A DNA stretch of 64,000 nucleotides, taken from NCBI GenBank assembly GCA_963921195.1, contig OY992537.1:150879844-150943843 (forward strand), read 5' to 3'. Origin of the DNA: Pegoplata infirma (taxonomy: Eukaryota; Arthropoda; Insecta; Diptera; Anthomyiidae). Position numbers and translations under genes: made by a program. Below are positions 1-10,803 of the stretch, one piece after another. The notes below the pieces were generated by a model. That model was not told the DNA's origin and made no database searches. It was given only the letters and a program-made list of their open reading frames with translations. Numbering within the stretch: position 1 is the stretch's first letter; each line of letters opens with the position of its first letter.

Positions 1-1102
1 AGTACTGATATACTAATAGTTTTTCTGGATCACTTCGTTAAGTACGTTTTTTATTGGCAAATGTGTTGAAAAACGGCAATTCTTAAATTACAATTTTAAA
101 AAATTATTACTTTGTTAATGTGCAACCGATTTTCGATTTTATGGATTTTTTTGAAAGATATAAGTCATACCTTTTAAACAAAACAAAAAAATTAGAAATC
201 GATTAAGAATTGGCTGAGCTACGATCGTTTAAGTTAAAAAAAACCTAATTTTTTTAAAAATTTGCCATATTCTTTATACTCTAAGTTGAAAGTGCATCAT
301 TAAACAATTTTTTTTTTATTTTTGTATAAAATTATAGTAAAGTAGCTTTCCAAAACACCAAAAAACATAATTTTTTTTCAGAAATGCTTGTAATTCAGGT
401 ATTATTCATAAATCTTATTGCTAGTAGTAACTTTATGTGCCTATGCATATAAACAAGAGATGGTAACATAATTAGATTTGTGCGTGATTGACACATGATC
501 ACAAGTGAGCGTGATTGAAAATCAATTTTACATTTTTGAAACGAAATTAGTAAAATTGTGGATCATGTGATGGAAATTATACCTATTTATAAATATACGT
601 ATGAGACATTCCACACCAAATGGCTAGAGAAAAAAACACGTGTACCGTAAATTTCTGAATATGTTGTATGGATAGCCCTATATGGAGCTAAGAAAATTGC
701 GTTTTTGGTTTTTAATTTTTCAAAAACTGGGCTTAGGAGGCGTGGTAAAATATTGGAAAAATGGTAAAATTTGTGTCGAGTTGCCTTGTTTAAATATTTA
801 TCAACTTAAAACGGAATGCACTACAATCTCAAAAATTTACATTCTTGTATAGTTTTGTATGGGCTATTGATTAAACATTTTTTGGAAAATTTTCAATAAC
901 CCGTTCTGAAATTTTGCATTTTTTAAAAAAGTCAATTTATAAAAAATCCGGCCACTTTGTTTTTTTTTTTGATTTTTTTTTTTTTAATATTAGATTTTGT
1001 CAATTTTTACGGACGGATCGAAGATGGTGATGGGTACAGGTTCCGGGGTATAAATATTCTTATTTATACAAAAAAAATATCAAAAACTAAAATTTCAAAA
1101 AT

Positions 1103-1970
1103 CTTATTGTAAAAACTCGATAAGCAACATTTAATTTTATGGTGGGATTTGCTTTAAAACTTTTGAAATAATGTAGAAAATATACTCATAAAAAACAAAA
1201 CTGTAAAGTTAACAATTTTTTTTTAGTTAAGTTGAGTTAACTGGCTTTTTAGCAAATTTTTAGTTAAAATCAGCGTTTTAACTATTTTTTTTAGTTAAGT
1301 TCAATTTACGAGAATACTAGTTTTGAACAAATTTTGAATTAATTTTTTGTTGACTTTAAAACTGAGTTAACAAATTTTTACTATTTAATTTGCTGATTTT
1401 TCGTAACAACTATTTAAGAAATTTCTTGTGTAGCCTCCTATGCAAATCTCATAAGTTCTACTTAAGCTGAACTTTATGCTGTGAAAAAATAGAAAAAAAT
1501 AAGTGAAGTGTTAGTGTTTAAAGTGTTCGGTGAAATAGTAATAAAATTTCAACCTGAAAATGTAAAAAACAATATTACAAAATATTTTGTTAATTTTAGT
1601 TTCCGAAAAGTAACAAAAATTTTTGCAGAATTCAACTAATTTTTTTGTAAATATGTACATAAAAATGTTACGAAATTTTCAGCTAAATTTTAAGTTAAAG
1701 TTACAGGTTTTTTTGCAACATTCATTCTACGAAAAGTTAGCTAAATATTTTTAGTTAAATTAACTAGAAATTTAGTAGGCTCAAAATCAGGTGCTTTAAT
1801 AGTTAAATTTAATTAAATTTTTTGTTAACTTTACAGTTTTTTTTTTTTTTTTGAGTGTAACTTTGCAGAACTTTTATTCTCAAAATACTTGTACAAAGGG
1901 TTACAGCAAGACTTCTGCCAAAAATCTGTAAATGGAACATCAGCAGACGGAGAAAAACACGAACAAATAC
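1103..1970. repeat. Interrupted copy of the 9024-9256 inverted-repeat element
   Basis: Bases 1103-1182 match 9028-9107 (CTTATTGTAAAAACTCGATA and onward) and 1860-1965 match 9112-9215. The two halves are split by the insertion at 1185-1857. The right end beyond about 1970 is lost. Confidence 0.75.
1185..1857. mobile_element. TA-flanked inverted-repeat element (MITE-like)
   Basis: It begins CTCATAAAAAACAAAACTG and ends with the matching inverse (CAGTTTT...GAGTG). The inner part of the terminal repeat, ACTGTAAAGTTAAC, is perfect on both sides. TA dinucleotides flank it at 1183-1184 and 1858-1859. It sits inside the older 1103-1970 repeat, which proves it is an insertion. The interior has only AT-rich short repeats and no ORF. 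A TA duplication suggests a Tc1/mariner-mobilised element; this is inference. Confidence 0.6.
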
Positions 1971-2056
1971 ACTCACTCACAATCACGTGAGTAAAATTGA
2001 ATTCAGTCACACTCACGCGTTATCACGCTCTAATCTGCTCATGTGGCCATCTCTAG

Positions 2057-2325
2057 TGTCTATCCACACAAAAGAATTCAGTAATGTGTTTTTCGTTTTT
2101 TTTTTTTCGAGAAAATCGCATTTGAATTTTGAATTTCATAACAATTTAGTAATTTGCTTGTATTTTCTTGTTTCAACGTAGCGTATAAGTATTTAATACT
2201 CATTCGCTACGTTGAAGAAAATACAAGCAAATTACAAAATTGTTATGAAAATTAATATTCAAATGCGATTTTCTCAAAAAAACATATGTCTGAATTTATT
2301 TGTGTGTATAGACAAACATCTAAAC
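2057..2325. repeat. Perfect-looking inner palindrome of the foldback element
   Basis: The two arms meet near 2190. Both contain GATTTTCT...TTTGAATTT..., AAATTAC...GCAAATTA and the GTAGCG core, so one strand would fold into a hairpin of about 130 base pairs. It is the loop end of the larger 1-3176 structure. Confidence 0.75.
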
Positions 2326-3176
2326 TTAAAAAAAAGTGGTCGGATTTTTGATTAATTGACTTTTTAAAAAAATGGAAAATTTCAGAACGGGTTCTGATAA
2401 TATTTTCAAAAAAGGTTTTTTACTTAAACGAGCCTATTTTCAACCAACTCTCAATATTTTTTTTTTGTTTAAGAAGTAACACTCATATTTTTCAAACAAA
2501 ACCATAACATTATAAATGGGATTTAGAAGCAACTGACACGCCCATTTTTTTATCCCACTCACACTGCCACTCACTTACAACCACGTGAGTAAAATTGATT
2601 TTCAATCACGCTCACTTGTGATCATGTGTCAATCACGCACAAATCTAATTATGTTACCATCTCTTGTTTATATGCATAGGCACATAAAGTTACTACTAGC
2701 AATAAGATTTATGAATAATACCTGAATTACAAGCATTTCTGAAAAAAAAATTAAAAATGTCCTATCACAAAACTTAGCATAACTCATTCATTTTTTAACC
2801 GCTGGTTATGTTTTTTGGTGTTTTGGAAAGCTACTTTACTATACTTTTATACAAAAATACAAAAAAAAATTGTTTAATGATGAACTTTCAACTTAAAGTA
2901 TAAAGAATATGGCAAATTTTTCAAAAAATTGGGTTTTTTTTAACTTAAACGATCGTAGCTCAGCCAATTCTTCATCGATTTTTAATTTTTTTGTTTTGTT
3001 TAAAAGGCATGACTTATACCTTTCAAAAAAATCCATAAAATCGAAAATCGGTTGCAGATTAACAAAGTAATAATTTTTTAAAATTGTAATTTAAGAATTG
3101 CCGTTTTTCAACACATTTGCCAATAAAAAACGTACTTAACGAAGTGATCCAGAAAAACTATGAGTATATCAGAACT

Positions 3177-3560
3177 CTATGGACTCCAACCAACCCGAAT
3201 TTTTATATGAGAACCCCTGCATATTTTTGGTGTAGCACAGTGTTATGCTTGTCGATGTTAAAGTAACATAATTCATTTTTTATGTAAAATAACCAAGTAG
3301 CTTGCACAATAACGCAAATTACTTGCACAAAAATTTATCGAAAGAAAACAACAAAAAAAAAAAAAAAAACAAATACAGACCGCCATTTTCATTTTGTATT
3401 TTTGTGTGCGTTGTTCGTTTATTTTTGTGTTATAAAAACGTAAAAAGGAAATTGATAAATAAAATTAAAATAAATTAATAAATAAAAATAAATAATTAGT
3501 TTTTTAAAAGATAAATAAATGTAAGATAAAAGAATGCTAAAGTTAATTTTGCTTTCATCA
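3177..3560. other. AT-rich spacer, nothing recognised
   Basis: It contains poly(A) and AAATAAATAAA-like simple sequence around 3350-3500. I see no ORF, RNA gene or repeat with a partner. Confidence 0.5.
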
Positions 3561-3583
3561 CTTAAAACACCATTCATTAAGAA

Positions 3584-4045
3584 ATCCTAATGGAGTCCCA
3601 GACGTATGTTTCGATGAATAACAAATGGAATGATATAGTGAGTATACCCGCATTCCGAAGTCACCAATAAGGTTTAATAGATTTTAAGTTAAAAATTAGT
3701 GTTTTGTAATAATTTTCAATTTTTACAGGGTACTGCTAAATAAATTTTTGAAGCTATGGCGAATCCTTCACTACAATAAAGAGCGTGGACACCAGTCCTG
3801 CCTTAAGTTATAAAATTAAAACCTAAAAACGCAAAGCCAACGGAGTCCAGACCTGTTTTGATGAGTTACAAATGGAATGACAAAGTAAGTGTTCCTCCAT
3901 ACCAAGAGACCAATGGGGCTTACCAATTTTTTAAATTAAAAATTTATGTTTTGTAATAATTTTCTATTTTTACAGGATGCTTTTAAATAAATTCGGATCC
4001 TTTACTTCAAGAAGAAGCGTAGGCAGCAGTCACTCGAGAAAATTG
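3584..4045 (+). repeat. Tandem duplication of an exon/intron-like unit
   Basis: Two diverged copies of about 230 bases lie in tandem (3584-3800 and 3830-4045). Each has a coding-like stretch ending AAATGGAATGA, then a donor-like GTGAGT or GTAAGT, about 90 AT-rich bases, a TTTTTACAG acceptor, and a run to an in-frame TAA followed by AATAAA-like text. Copy 1 can be read from an ATG at 3590 (MESQTYVSMNNKWNDI before the donor). I do not recognise the peptide. It could be the decayed 3' end of a host gene or a captured exon pair; the repeated splice signals are what can be seen. Confidence 0.45.
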
Positions 4046-5229
4046 TACAAAAAGGGTCAGTTGGTCGGTGGTAAATTAAATCCTACACAACATTTATTAT
4101 ATTAATATGGATTTATTCTGTGAAAATTTTAAATTCAACAAATACACAAATTTTTACAAAAATTTATGAAAATTTATTTTAGCATAAATGTGGTAATTTT
4201 TAGCATTATTTTAAGTCATATTTTCTAATAATTTTGGTATATTTCACCATATCTCTTTTGGTATATTTTACCAAGTTTTTACTTAAATAGCATTAGCATT
4301 TTCTTCAAAATTTTTTACATAAGCGTTTTGGCTAAATTACGAAAACTACTTCGTCGGTTGTAGTTTTAGCATATTTTTGGTAAAATTATGCCAGATTTTT
4401 GCTCACTCCGACACAGATTTTTTTTTGCGTGTACATTTTTACTAATTTACAGTATAATTTTAGTTTTTAGTACGTTTTTTTTATAAGTGACCATTACTAA
4501 ATACCAAGGTTGGCAATCGAAACGAATAACGGTATCGATATCGGTATTGGTATCGTTTTTTTATTTATTTCGGTATCGGTTACGGTATTTGAGTTGAATC
4601 GGTTACGGTATTACCGATACCGAAACGTCGATACCGGTACGTACCGGTATTATCGAAAAAAATGTTAAAAATATAAAAAACTCATAAAAACTTAATTTTT
4701 TTTCAATTTTAATACTAAAACACGTATTTACGTATTTATTTTTAGCATTTTTGCTAAAATGCGCTTTAAAATGTGAAAAAAAATTTAAATTGCGTTTTCT
4801 TAGGGGGTCGGCGGGGACGTTGCCGGACCACACCTACAAAAGGGGGCGGACCGAGAAAACTGTAATTTTCTTATCCCCTTGATCAAAGTGCAGGACTTTG
4901 AAGTTATTATTTGTTGTATGAATTTTCGTGAATATTTTTAATATTGAGTAACAAATGGAAAACAAAAAAAAATCAACTTAAAGCTATAGTATTTAAATCA
5001 GGCGCGGATTCAATCTTTTGATTTGGGAGAACTTTTTTTACTCAAGAATCATTTTCACGAGGGAATCCTGACGGACCGATTTACTTCCTTAGCCAGACCG
5101 TTTATAGTCAAATAAACGAACCCATACTCAGTCATAGCTAGTCACAAATTTGAAAAGACCTGTAATTTTTATATAAAAAATTCTATATTAAAAACTGAAA
5201 TATTTCGAATTTTTTATTTATTATTAGTT

Positions 5230-6310
5230 TTTTATAAATGTTTCCTTTACAAAATGTCTCAGATGTTGAGCCATTTTTTCTACAGAAAATCTTTTAGATT
5301 CTAAAATAGTTTTCATATAGAAAAATAACCCATTTTTTAGAGATTTTTGTCTTTAGAAAAATGTTCAGATTCTAAAACTTTGATATAAAAAAGTTCTTAA
5401 ATTCTCAGATCGTATTTTCTTAAGAAAAACTCTCAGGTTCAACATTTTCTTATAGAAAATGTCTCCGATTTTCAAACTTTTTTCTATAACATGAGATTCT
5501 GAGATATAATTTTTATAAAAAATTTTCAAATTCTAATGTATCTTTCTTATAAAAAAAATCTCCGAAATAATGCTCATATTTTAATTCTCAGATTTTAAGA
5601 ACTTTTTCGTATAAAAATATTCTTAGATTATATTTCGTAAAAGAAAATGATACTAAAAAATTAAAAATACTAAAAAATTATCAGTTCAAAAACATTTTAT
5701 GAAGAAATTTTGATACAATTTTCTAAAACTTAAATTTTTTAGCATTTTTTTAATGAAAAATTTTACGATTTTAATGGCATCTAATGTTTTAAATTTCTTA
5801 GATTTTGAAACATTTTTCATATAGAAAAATTATTATTAAAATATTTCCATATTCAGAGACACATTCCATATAGACAAATTCTCAGAATATTTTTTAGTTT
5901 TCTATAGAAAAGTTATAAAACATGGTTTCTATAAAAAAATTAATAGATTTTGATAATCTTTTCCTATAGAAAAATTCGCACATTTAAAAGATTTCTTAAA
6001 TAGAGAAATTCTCATTCTCAAGAAGTTTTCTATAAAAAAACTAACCTTGGAAATATATTTCCATATAGAAAACTCAAATTCTGAGACGTTTTTCTTGTAG
6101 AAATGTTATCTGATTCCGAGTTTTTTTTGCATAAATTTTGAGGCAGATTCCGAAAAATTTTTTTTTTTTTTAAATTCTCAGATGCTGAGGGATTTTTTCA
6201 ATAGAAATGTAATAAGATATTTTTTATAAAATTTGAAATAATTTTTCAATTAAAAAAATTTTTACATTCTAAGTCAAATAAGTATCAAAAAAATTTTTTA
6301 AGGTAAAGTC
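5230..6310. repeat. Decayed minisatellite, TTTTCTATAGAAAA / TCTCAGATTCTGAGA type
   Basis: About 1 kb is built from alternating blocks of a TTTCTATAGAAAA-like palindrome and a CTCAGATTCTGAGAC-like palindrome, spaced 35-60 bases apart and heavily mutated. It is the same motif pair that forms the homogeneous array at 17590-19410. Confidence 0.65.
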
Positions 6311-6523
6311 TGATTTTTTTAAACATTTTTCTATAAAAAATTATACTTTTCCATGGAAAATAATAACGAAAGTTAATCGGTTAGAAAATGTCCACGACTC
6401 TATTGCCATTCAAGTTTTTCATATGCACATTCTTTAATTCTGAAACATTTTATTCTAAGGCTACGTGTGCTGACGTTAATGATCAGCACACATATAAATC
6501 CCCTAAGGGTTTTTAATATTCTA

Positions 6524-6623
6524 GTCTTTTTCCTTCCTTTTTTCCTTTTCTTTTTTTTCTTTTTTCCCTTTCCTTTCTTTTTTTTTTTTCTTTTTTTCCT
6601 TTCCTTTTTTTTCTTTCGAAATC
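6524..6623 (+). repeat. Pyrimidine tract (T/C)
   Basis: About 100 bases of almost pure T and C runs, followed by G7 and C11 runs near 6629-6660. Low-complexity sequence; its translation is poly-Phe and is not a gene. Confidence 0.85.
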
Positions 6624-7052
6624 ATTTTGGGGGGGAGAAATCCCATTCTCCCCCCCCCCCTGGATCCGCGCCTGCACCAGGGAGACTCTCCTTGTTAGCC
6701 GAATCCATGAATATCCACGGTGCCCTTTTAAAGTGATAGTTAGTTTTCTAACTTAAAAAAAATTAACAATTTTGATTAGAAATATTTTATTTTGAGTAAA
6801 AAACTTTTTTTTAGTCATTTTTGAAAAAAAAAAAAAAATTACAAAAATTTTTTTTTGAGTGTAAAATTTTTTTTGAGTGTAAGATTTTTTTTGCTTAATT
6901 GTAAAAATATTTTTGAGTGACAAAAATACTTTGTTAAATATTTTTCTATGACTCTTCCATGCTTTTAAAGCTGGTTTAACGGGTTTTTCAACATGTGGAC
7001 TTAAGGTGAAACCAATTTGAAATTCACGGTTTTGTAATAATTTTTGAACCAC

Positions 7053-7308
7053 GAAGTCCTATAAATATCAAAAAAAATCCTTGGGCACCCACATCGCGGA
7101 TTAAATAAAAATCCCCAAAAAACTTAACTATACTTAGGGTTGCGGAAAGTTTCTATTGAGAGTCTAAATGATTTCAAAAAAATTTCGTGAAAATCAATAA
7201 TTTTCTTCTGCTCCCGCATAGCGATTGAAGTATTATTTTTTTTTTTAATTTTTACTTAATCCACGATGTGGGTGCCCAAAGATTTTTTTGATTTTTATGA
7301 GACTTCGG
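7053..7308. mobile_element. Palindromic MITE-like element
   Basis: The left 60 bases (GGGCACCCACATCG core) are the inverse of the right 60 (CGATGTGGGTGCCC core) around a spacer of about 140 bases. No ORF. The target duplication is not clear. Confidence 0.6.
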
Positions 7309-7589
7309 GGAGGCATTTGGAGTACGATTTTTCATTTACAAAAACAAAAAAAAAATTACAAATTTTCTATTATTTTCTTTGTAAAAAAAAACATGTTTTT
7401 AAGGAAAAACCGTTTTAATACCGTTTCAATACCGGTACGTACCGGTATCGAAGGAAAAGGTTTTTGGATACCGGTATCCGATACCAAAACTAAGTTTCGG
7501 TATTGGTATTGGTACCGGTATTCAATTTAAAGGGTTTTGAAACGGATAACGGTATTGAAAAGGTATCGATTGCCAACATTGCTAAATAC

Positions 7590-8375
7590 TGATTTTTTAC
7601 CGGTTTTTTACTAATTTTTGTTATTAAAAATTGAAAAAAAAATATATATACAATTTTGTTTAAAAAAGATTTAAAAAAATTGGATTATAAAAAGCTTAGG
7701 TTGAGACCATAATTTTATGGTTTTTTTCACAAGAATTTTTATGGCCGCTGTTCCAAAAAAAGTAATTCACATAAAAAATGTGAAAATGAAAATTTCGGAA
7801 TTTTTTTGGTGTTCTAGATTTTACATCCGAATTTCTTTTTCGTTTTGTTTCACATAAATAAAATTTGGTGAAAGTAAAACGAATGCACTTTTTTCCTTAT
7901 AATTTTTTAAATTTTAATTATTGGATTTCAACATCACTAAACTTGATTTCAAGTGATTCGGAAATTTTCATGTGATTTGAAAAGTTGTGAAAGACAGAAC
8001 AGAGGCCTATACTTATCTAAATCAATTTCATTAAAATTGTATTATTTTTTTTAAATTAAAACGAGACCTTAAAATGTTTTCTTTAATATAATATTCTTAT
8101 TCTACAATGTAGAATCTACATCATCTTAGAAAGACCATTTATATAACAATAAAATATTACGATCATAAAATATCCTTGTGTTGTAAAATACATGTGTTTG
8201 AGAATTTGGATTTTCCGTTTTTTAAAACCAAAAAAAAAGGAGAAAAAGAGAGAGTAGGAGAGTATTTATATTGAGAATACATTTTTAAAGACTGTTGTCA
8301 ACAAAGAGTTTTCTTGCTAAAAGTAGCGATTTTAGTTACGTATGTAGCAAGCAATGGAGCGGTTTTTATCTAACA
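7590..8375. other. AT-rich spacer, nothing recognised
   Basis: Open only to short random ORFs. I see no partner repeat, RNA gene or conserved coding sequence. Confidence 0.5.
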
Positions 8376-8962
8376 AGGGAAGTATCTCAACCCTTATGAA
8401 CCAATTTGCCTAAAACTTAAAATATATATAAAAGAGACGATTTTAAGGTTGGGTTGTCTCGGCTTATCGGTCATATCAGAGTTTTAAAATTTCCTTGTCC
8501 CCTTATGAAACAAAGTGGACCTTCGGGAAAATTTCGATAACTCCCGAACTAAAAGGAATATCCTCTAGCGCAAAAATACGTGTTGACTTAAATTTAATAA
8601 AGATTATTTCGTATTCATATGGACATCGTAGGTCTATGTCTTCATATAAATACCCTCCAAAAATTTACACATTTTCGTGAAAAAAGTATTTAAGAAAGCC
8701 GAACTTTTACAAGGTTATGCCACCGTTGGATATGCATTAAAAGAACCTTTCTTCTCATATGTAAACATCATATAGTTTCTTAGAAAAAAATGGCTGAAAA
8801 ATCCAAAAAACGTTTTTTTCGCCATTTTTGACCCATGTTTTGAACCCTTAAATCCCCGATATAGCCTATAAGCTGAAACACCCCAACCTTAGAATTGTCC
8901 CTTTTATATATATTTTACGTTTCATGCAAATCGGTTCATATGGGTTGAGATACTTCCCTTCT
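8376..8962. mobile_element. Inverted-repeat element with arms of about 100 bp
   Basis: AAGGGAAGTATCTCAACCC at 8376 and onward is matched in inverse at about 8855-8960, including a shared AAAATATATATAAAAG block. A possible CTAA flank occurs at both ends but is too short to trust. No transposase. Confidence 0.55.
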
Positions 8963-9023
8963 AAGTCACACACATTTATTACCAACTTGTTATTTTAAAT
9001 GCCAATTTTAATCTTCTCAAATG

Positions 9024-9256
9024 AAGGGCTTATTGTAAAAACTCGATAAGCAACATTTCATTTTATGGTGGTTTTTGCCTTAAAACTTTTAAAATAATGT
9101 AGAAAATAGAACTTTTGCAGAACTATTATTCTCAATATACTTGTACGAAGGGTTAAAGCAAGACTTCTGCAAAAAATCTGTCAATGGAACATCACCAGAA
9201 GGCGAAAAACAGGAAAAAATAAAATGTTGCTTATCAGGTTCTTGCAGTAAGCCCTT
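9024..9256. mobile_element. 233-bp inverted-repeat element with direct flanks
   Basis: It starts AAGGGCTTATTGTAAAAACT and ends with the near-inverse, with the core GATAAGCAACATTT present in both arms. CAAATG flanks it directly at 9018-9023 and 9257-9262; the repeat can be read as 8 bp with one mismatch. A second, interrupted copy lies at 1103-1970. Superfamily is undecided. Confidence 0.7.
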
Positions 9257-9262
9257 CAAATG

Positions 9263-10732
9263 TAAAAGTTTTCAATGTAAACGGTACAGATTACAAAGTA
9301 GAATAAAATCGCATTTTACATGATTAAAATTCCAATGTAAACGCACTATTACACAATTTTCAAAACGAAAAAAAAATGTCAATCAATTTTTATGTCCGAA
9401 AATTAAAAAAAAAATGTATGAAATTTTATTTTTCTAAAATCATTTTTAATGAATTTTTTTACTATAAAATTTAAAAAAAATGTAAATGGGACTAGAAAAG
9501 TTTTTATATTTTGTAAAAATTTGGAAATTTAGTTTTTTCCTATTGTCCCGGCTTAGGGATAAGTTTTTTTGAGACAGTTTAATTATAAGTCCAATTTTTT
9601 TCTGTCACGTAATAGGCATTTTAGTGATATGTGCCGTTTTCATCAGTCACGGGATAAATGATTTCGGATCGAGAAACACCCTTTTCCTGCAGGAAAATTA
9701 AATCAAAATTAATAATTCAATTAAAATTTAAAAAAAATGTGTAAACAACAAAGTAGTGTTTTTTAAGCAATTAATAAAAAAACAATATATTTTACAAAAT
9801 GTGTCTAATACTGCATACAGACTAGCGTAATTTTAAAATCACCATGTGATTTTCCTTTTGATTGAATTTGAGAGTTTTTTAGTAGATTCTGACAGATTCG
9901 GATTGAATTTTCCAATTGAATTCAAGATATTTTTCTACACTACAAATGAACACCTAAAGAGAATTCATTAAAAAATCTCCATGAAAATATTTTTCCAGTA
10001 GTTTCATCCACTTTCCCTTATCATACGTCTTCTATGGTAATCTTTGATATTGTATTTATTTTAATACAATTTATTGATCTCTATCATAAAAAATTCGATT
10101 TTTTTTGGTAATTGACTCAATTTCAAGAATCACCGTTTCCTTGTTAAACAATTTAAAGCCAAAGCCTTTATTGTGATTACTCTAAAAAAAATCGCTATTT
10201 TTTGCGGAAAACCATCAAATTGGTAACATTGTTATTCTCAAGGCTCTCTTTATTTAGTTACAAAAAAATCTTCAATCATGTAAACGTGAAGCGGAATTGT
10301 TTTTTTCCAAATACAAAAAAAAAAAAAATAGAAAAATAATCGTGAAAACACCAATACTTTTATTATAAATAAACAAATTCGAATACAGCACTGATGTAAC
10401 ATCAGATAATACACAAAGTTCTTTAAATACTGCTATATTAATAACACAACAAATATATGTTTATTTCATTTATAACATTAGGTAAAAAATCTGGAAATAT
10501 ATTTTAAATTTACAACAACAGCGCAACACAATCATAAAACCTTTTAAATGGCGTCATCATGTGTGCAATTTTTGTTTAGCAAGCGTAAGTTTTTTGCATT
10601 TTCTTACCCACGTATACACATTTTATATGTACATTTCTTCATTTTGTTTTCAGATGCAAGCGGTGTCTAAATAATTGAAGAACTCAACAATAAACAAAGA
10701 CACATCTCAAAATTATTATTTTTAAACTGAGG
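9263..10732. other. AT-rich spacer with no recognised gene
   Basis: Mostly low-complexity sequence. The only curiosity is a splice-like GTAAGT...TTTTCAG pair at about 10586-10653 that would join a 17-codon ORF (ATG at 10549). I do not call it a gene. Confidence 0.45.
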
Positions 10733-10803
10733 GTTTTTTTTTTTTTTTACGTTGAACCAACACTCTGGGGATGCCCCTACTAATGCAATGCATTGTGTTG
10801 ATA

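Larger units (their letters stand above)
1..3176. mobile_element. Long foldback (inverted-repeat) element, cut by window start
   Basis: Bases 1-531 are the reverse complement of about 2589-3176 with few substitutions and one indel of roughly 60 bases in the right arm. A second pair of arms lies inside it (about 840-970 against 2330-2420). The match reaches base 1, so the true left end is outside the window. No transposase is visible. The arm stretch at 598-950 (a CATTCCACACCAAATGGC-like start, then a GGCGTGGT motif) is related to 46260-46600, so this is a second member of the same foldback family. Class is not determined because both ends and a target duplication cannot be seen. Confidence 0.75.
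4999..6674. mobile_element. Nested hAT-like element, ends only
   Basis: CAGGCGCGGATTCA at 4999-5012 is matched in inverse by TGGATCCGCGCCTG at 6661-6674 (13 of 14). The CAG start resembles hAT ends. The flanking octamers (ATTTAAAT and CACCAGGG) are not a duplication, so one end may have been rearranged. The interior is decayed minisatellite plus a pyrimidine tract. Confidence 0.5.
4505..7581. mobile_element. Non-autonomous hAT element with 8-bp target duplication
   Basis: Terminal repeats are CAAGGTTGGCAATCGA at the left and the inverse of CAATGTTGGCAATCGA at the right. The direct repeat CTAAATAC flanks it at 4497-4504 and 7582-7589. An 8-bp duplication and a CA-purine start are hallmarks of the hAT superfamily. 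The sub-terminal 150 bases at each end are rich in GGTATCGATACCGG-type words in opposite orientation. No transposase ORF remains. The interior carries a nested hAT-like element, a decayed minisatellite and a small palindrome. Confidence 0.85.

Noticed and set aside
4999..6674. Confident hAT call with target duplication
   Set aside because: The ends match but the flanking octamers differ, so only hAT-like ends are claimed.
6467..6736. 89-codon open frame, Phe- and Pro-rich
   Set aside because: Translation of a T/C tract and homopolymers; low complexity, no motif.
10549..10672. 17-codon spliced mini-gene with GTAAGT...TTTTCAG
   Set aside because: Too short to separate from chance splice signals in AT-rich DNA; no supporting context.
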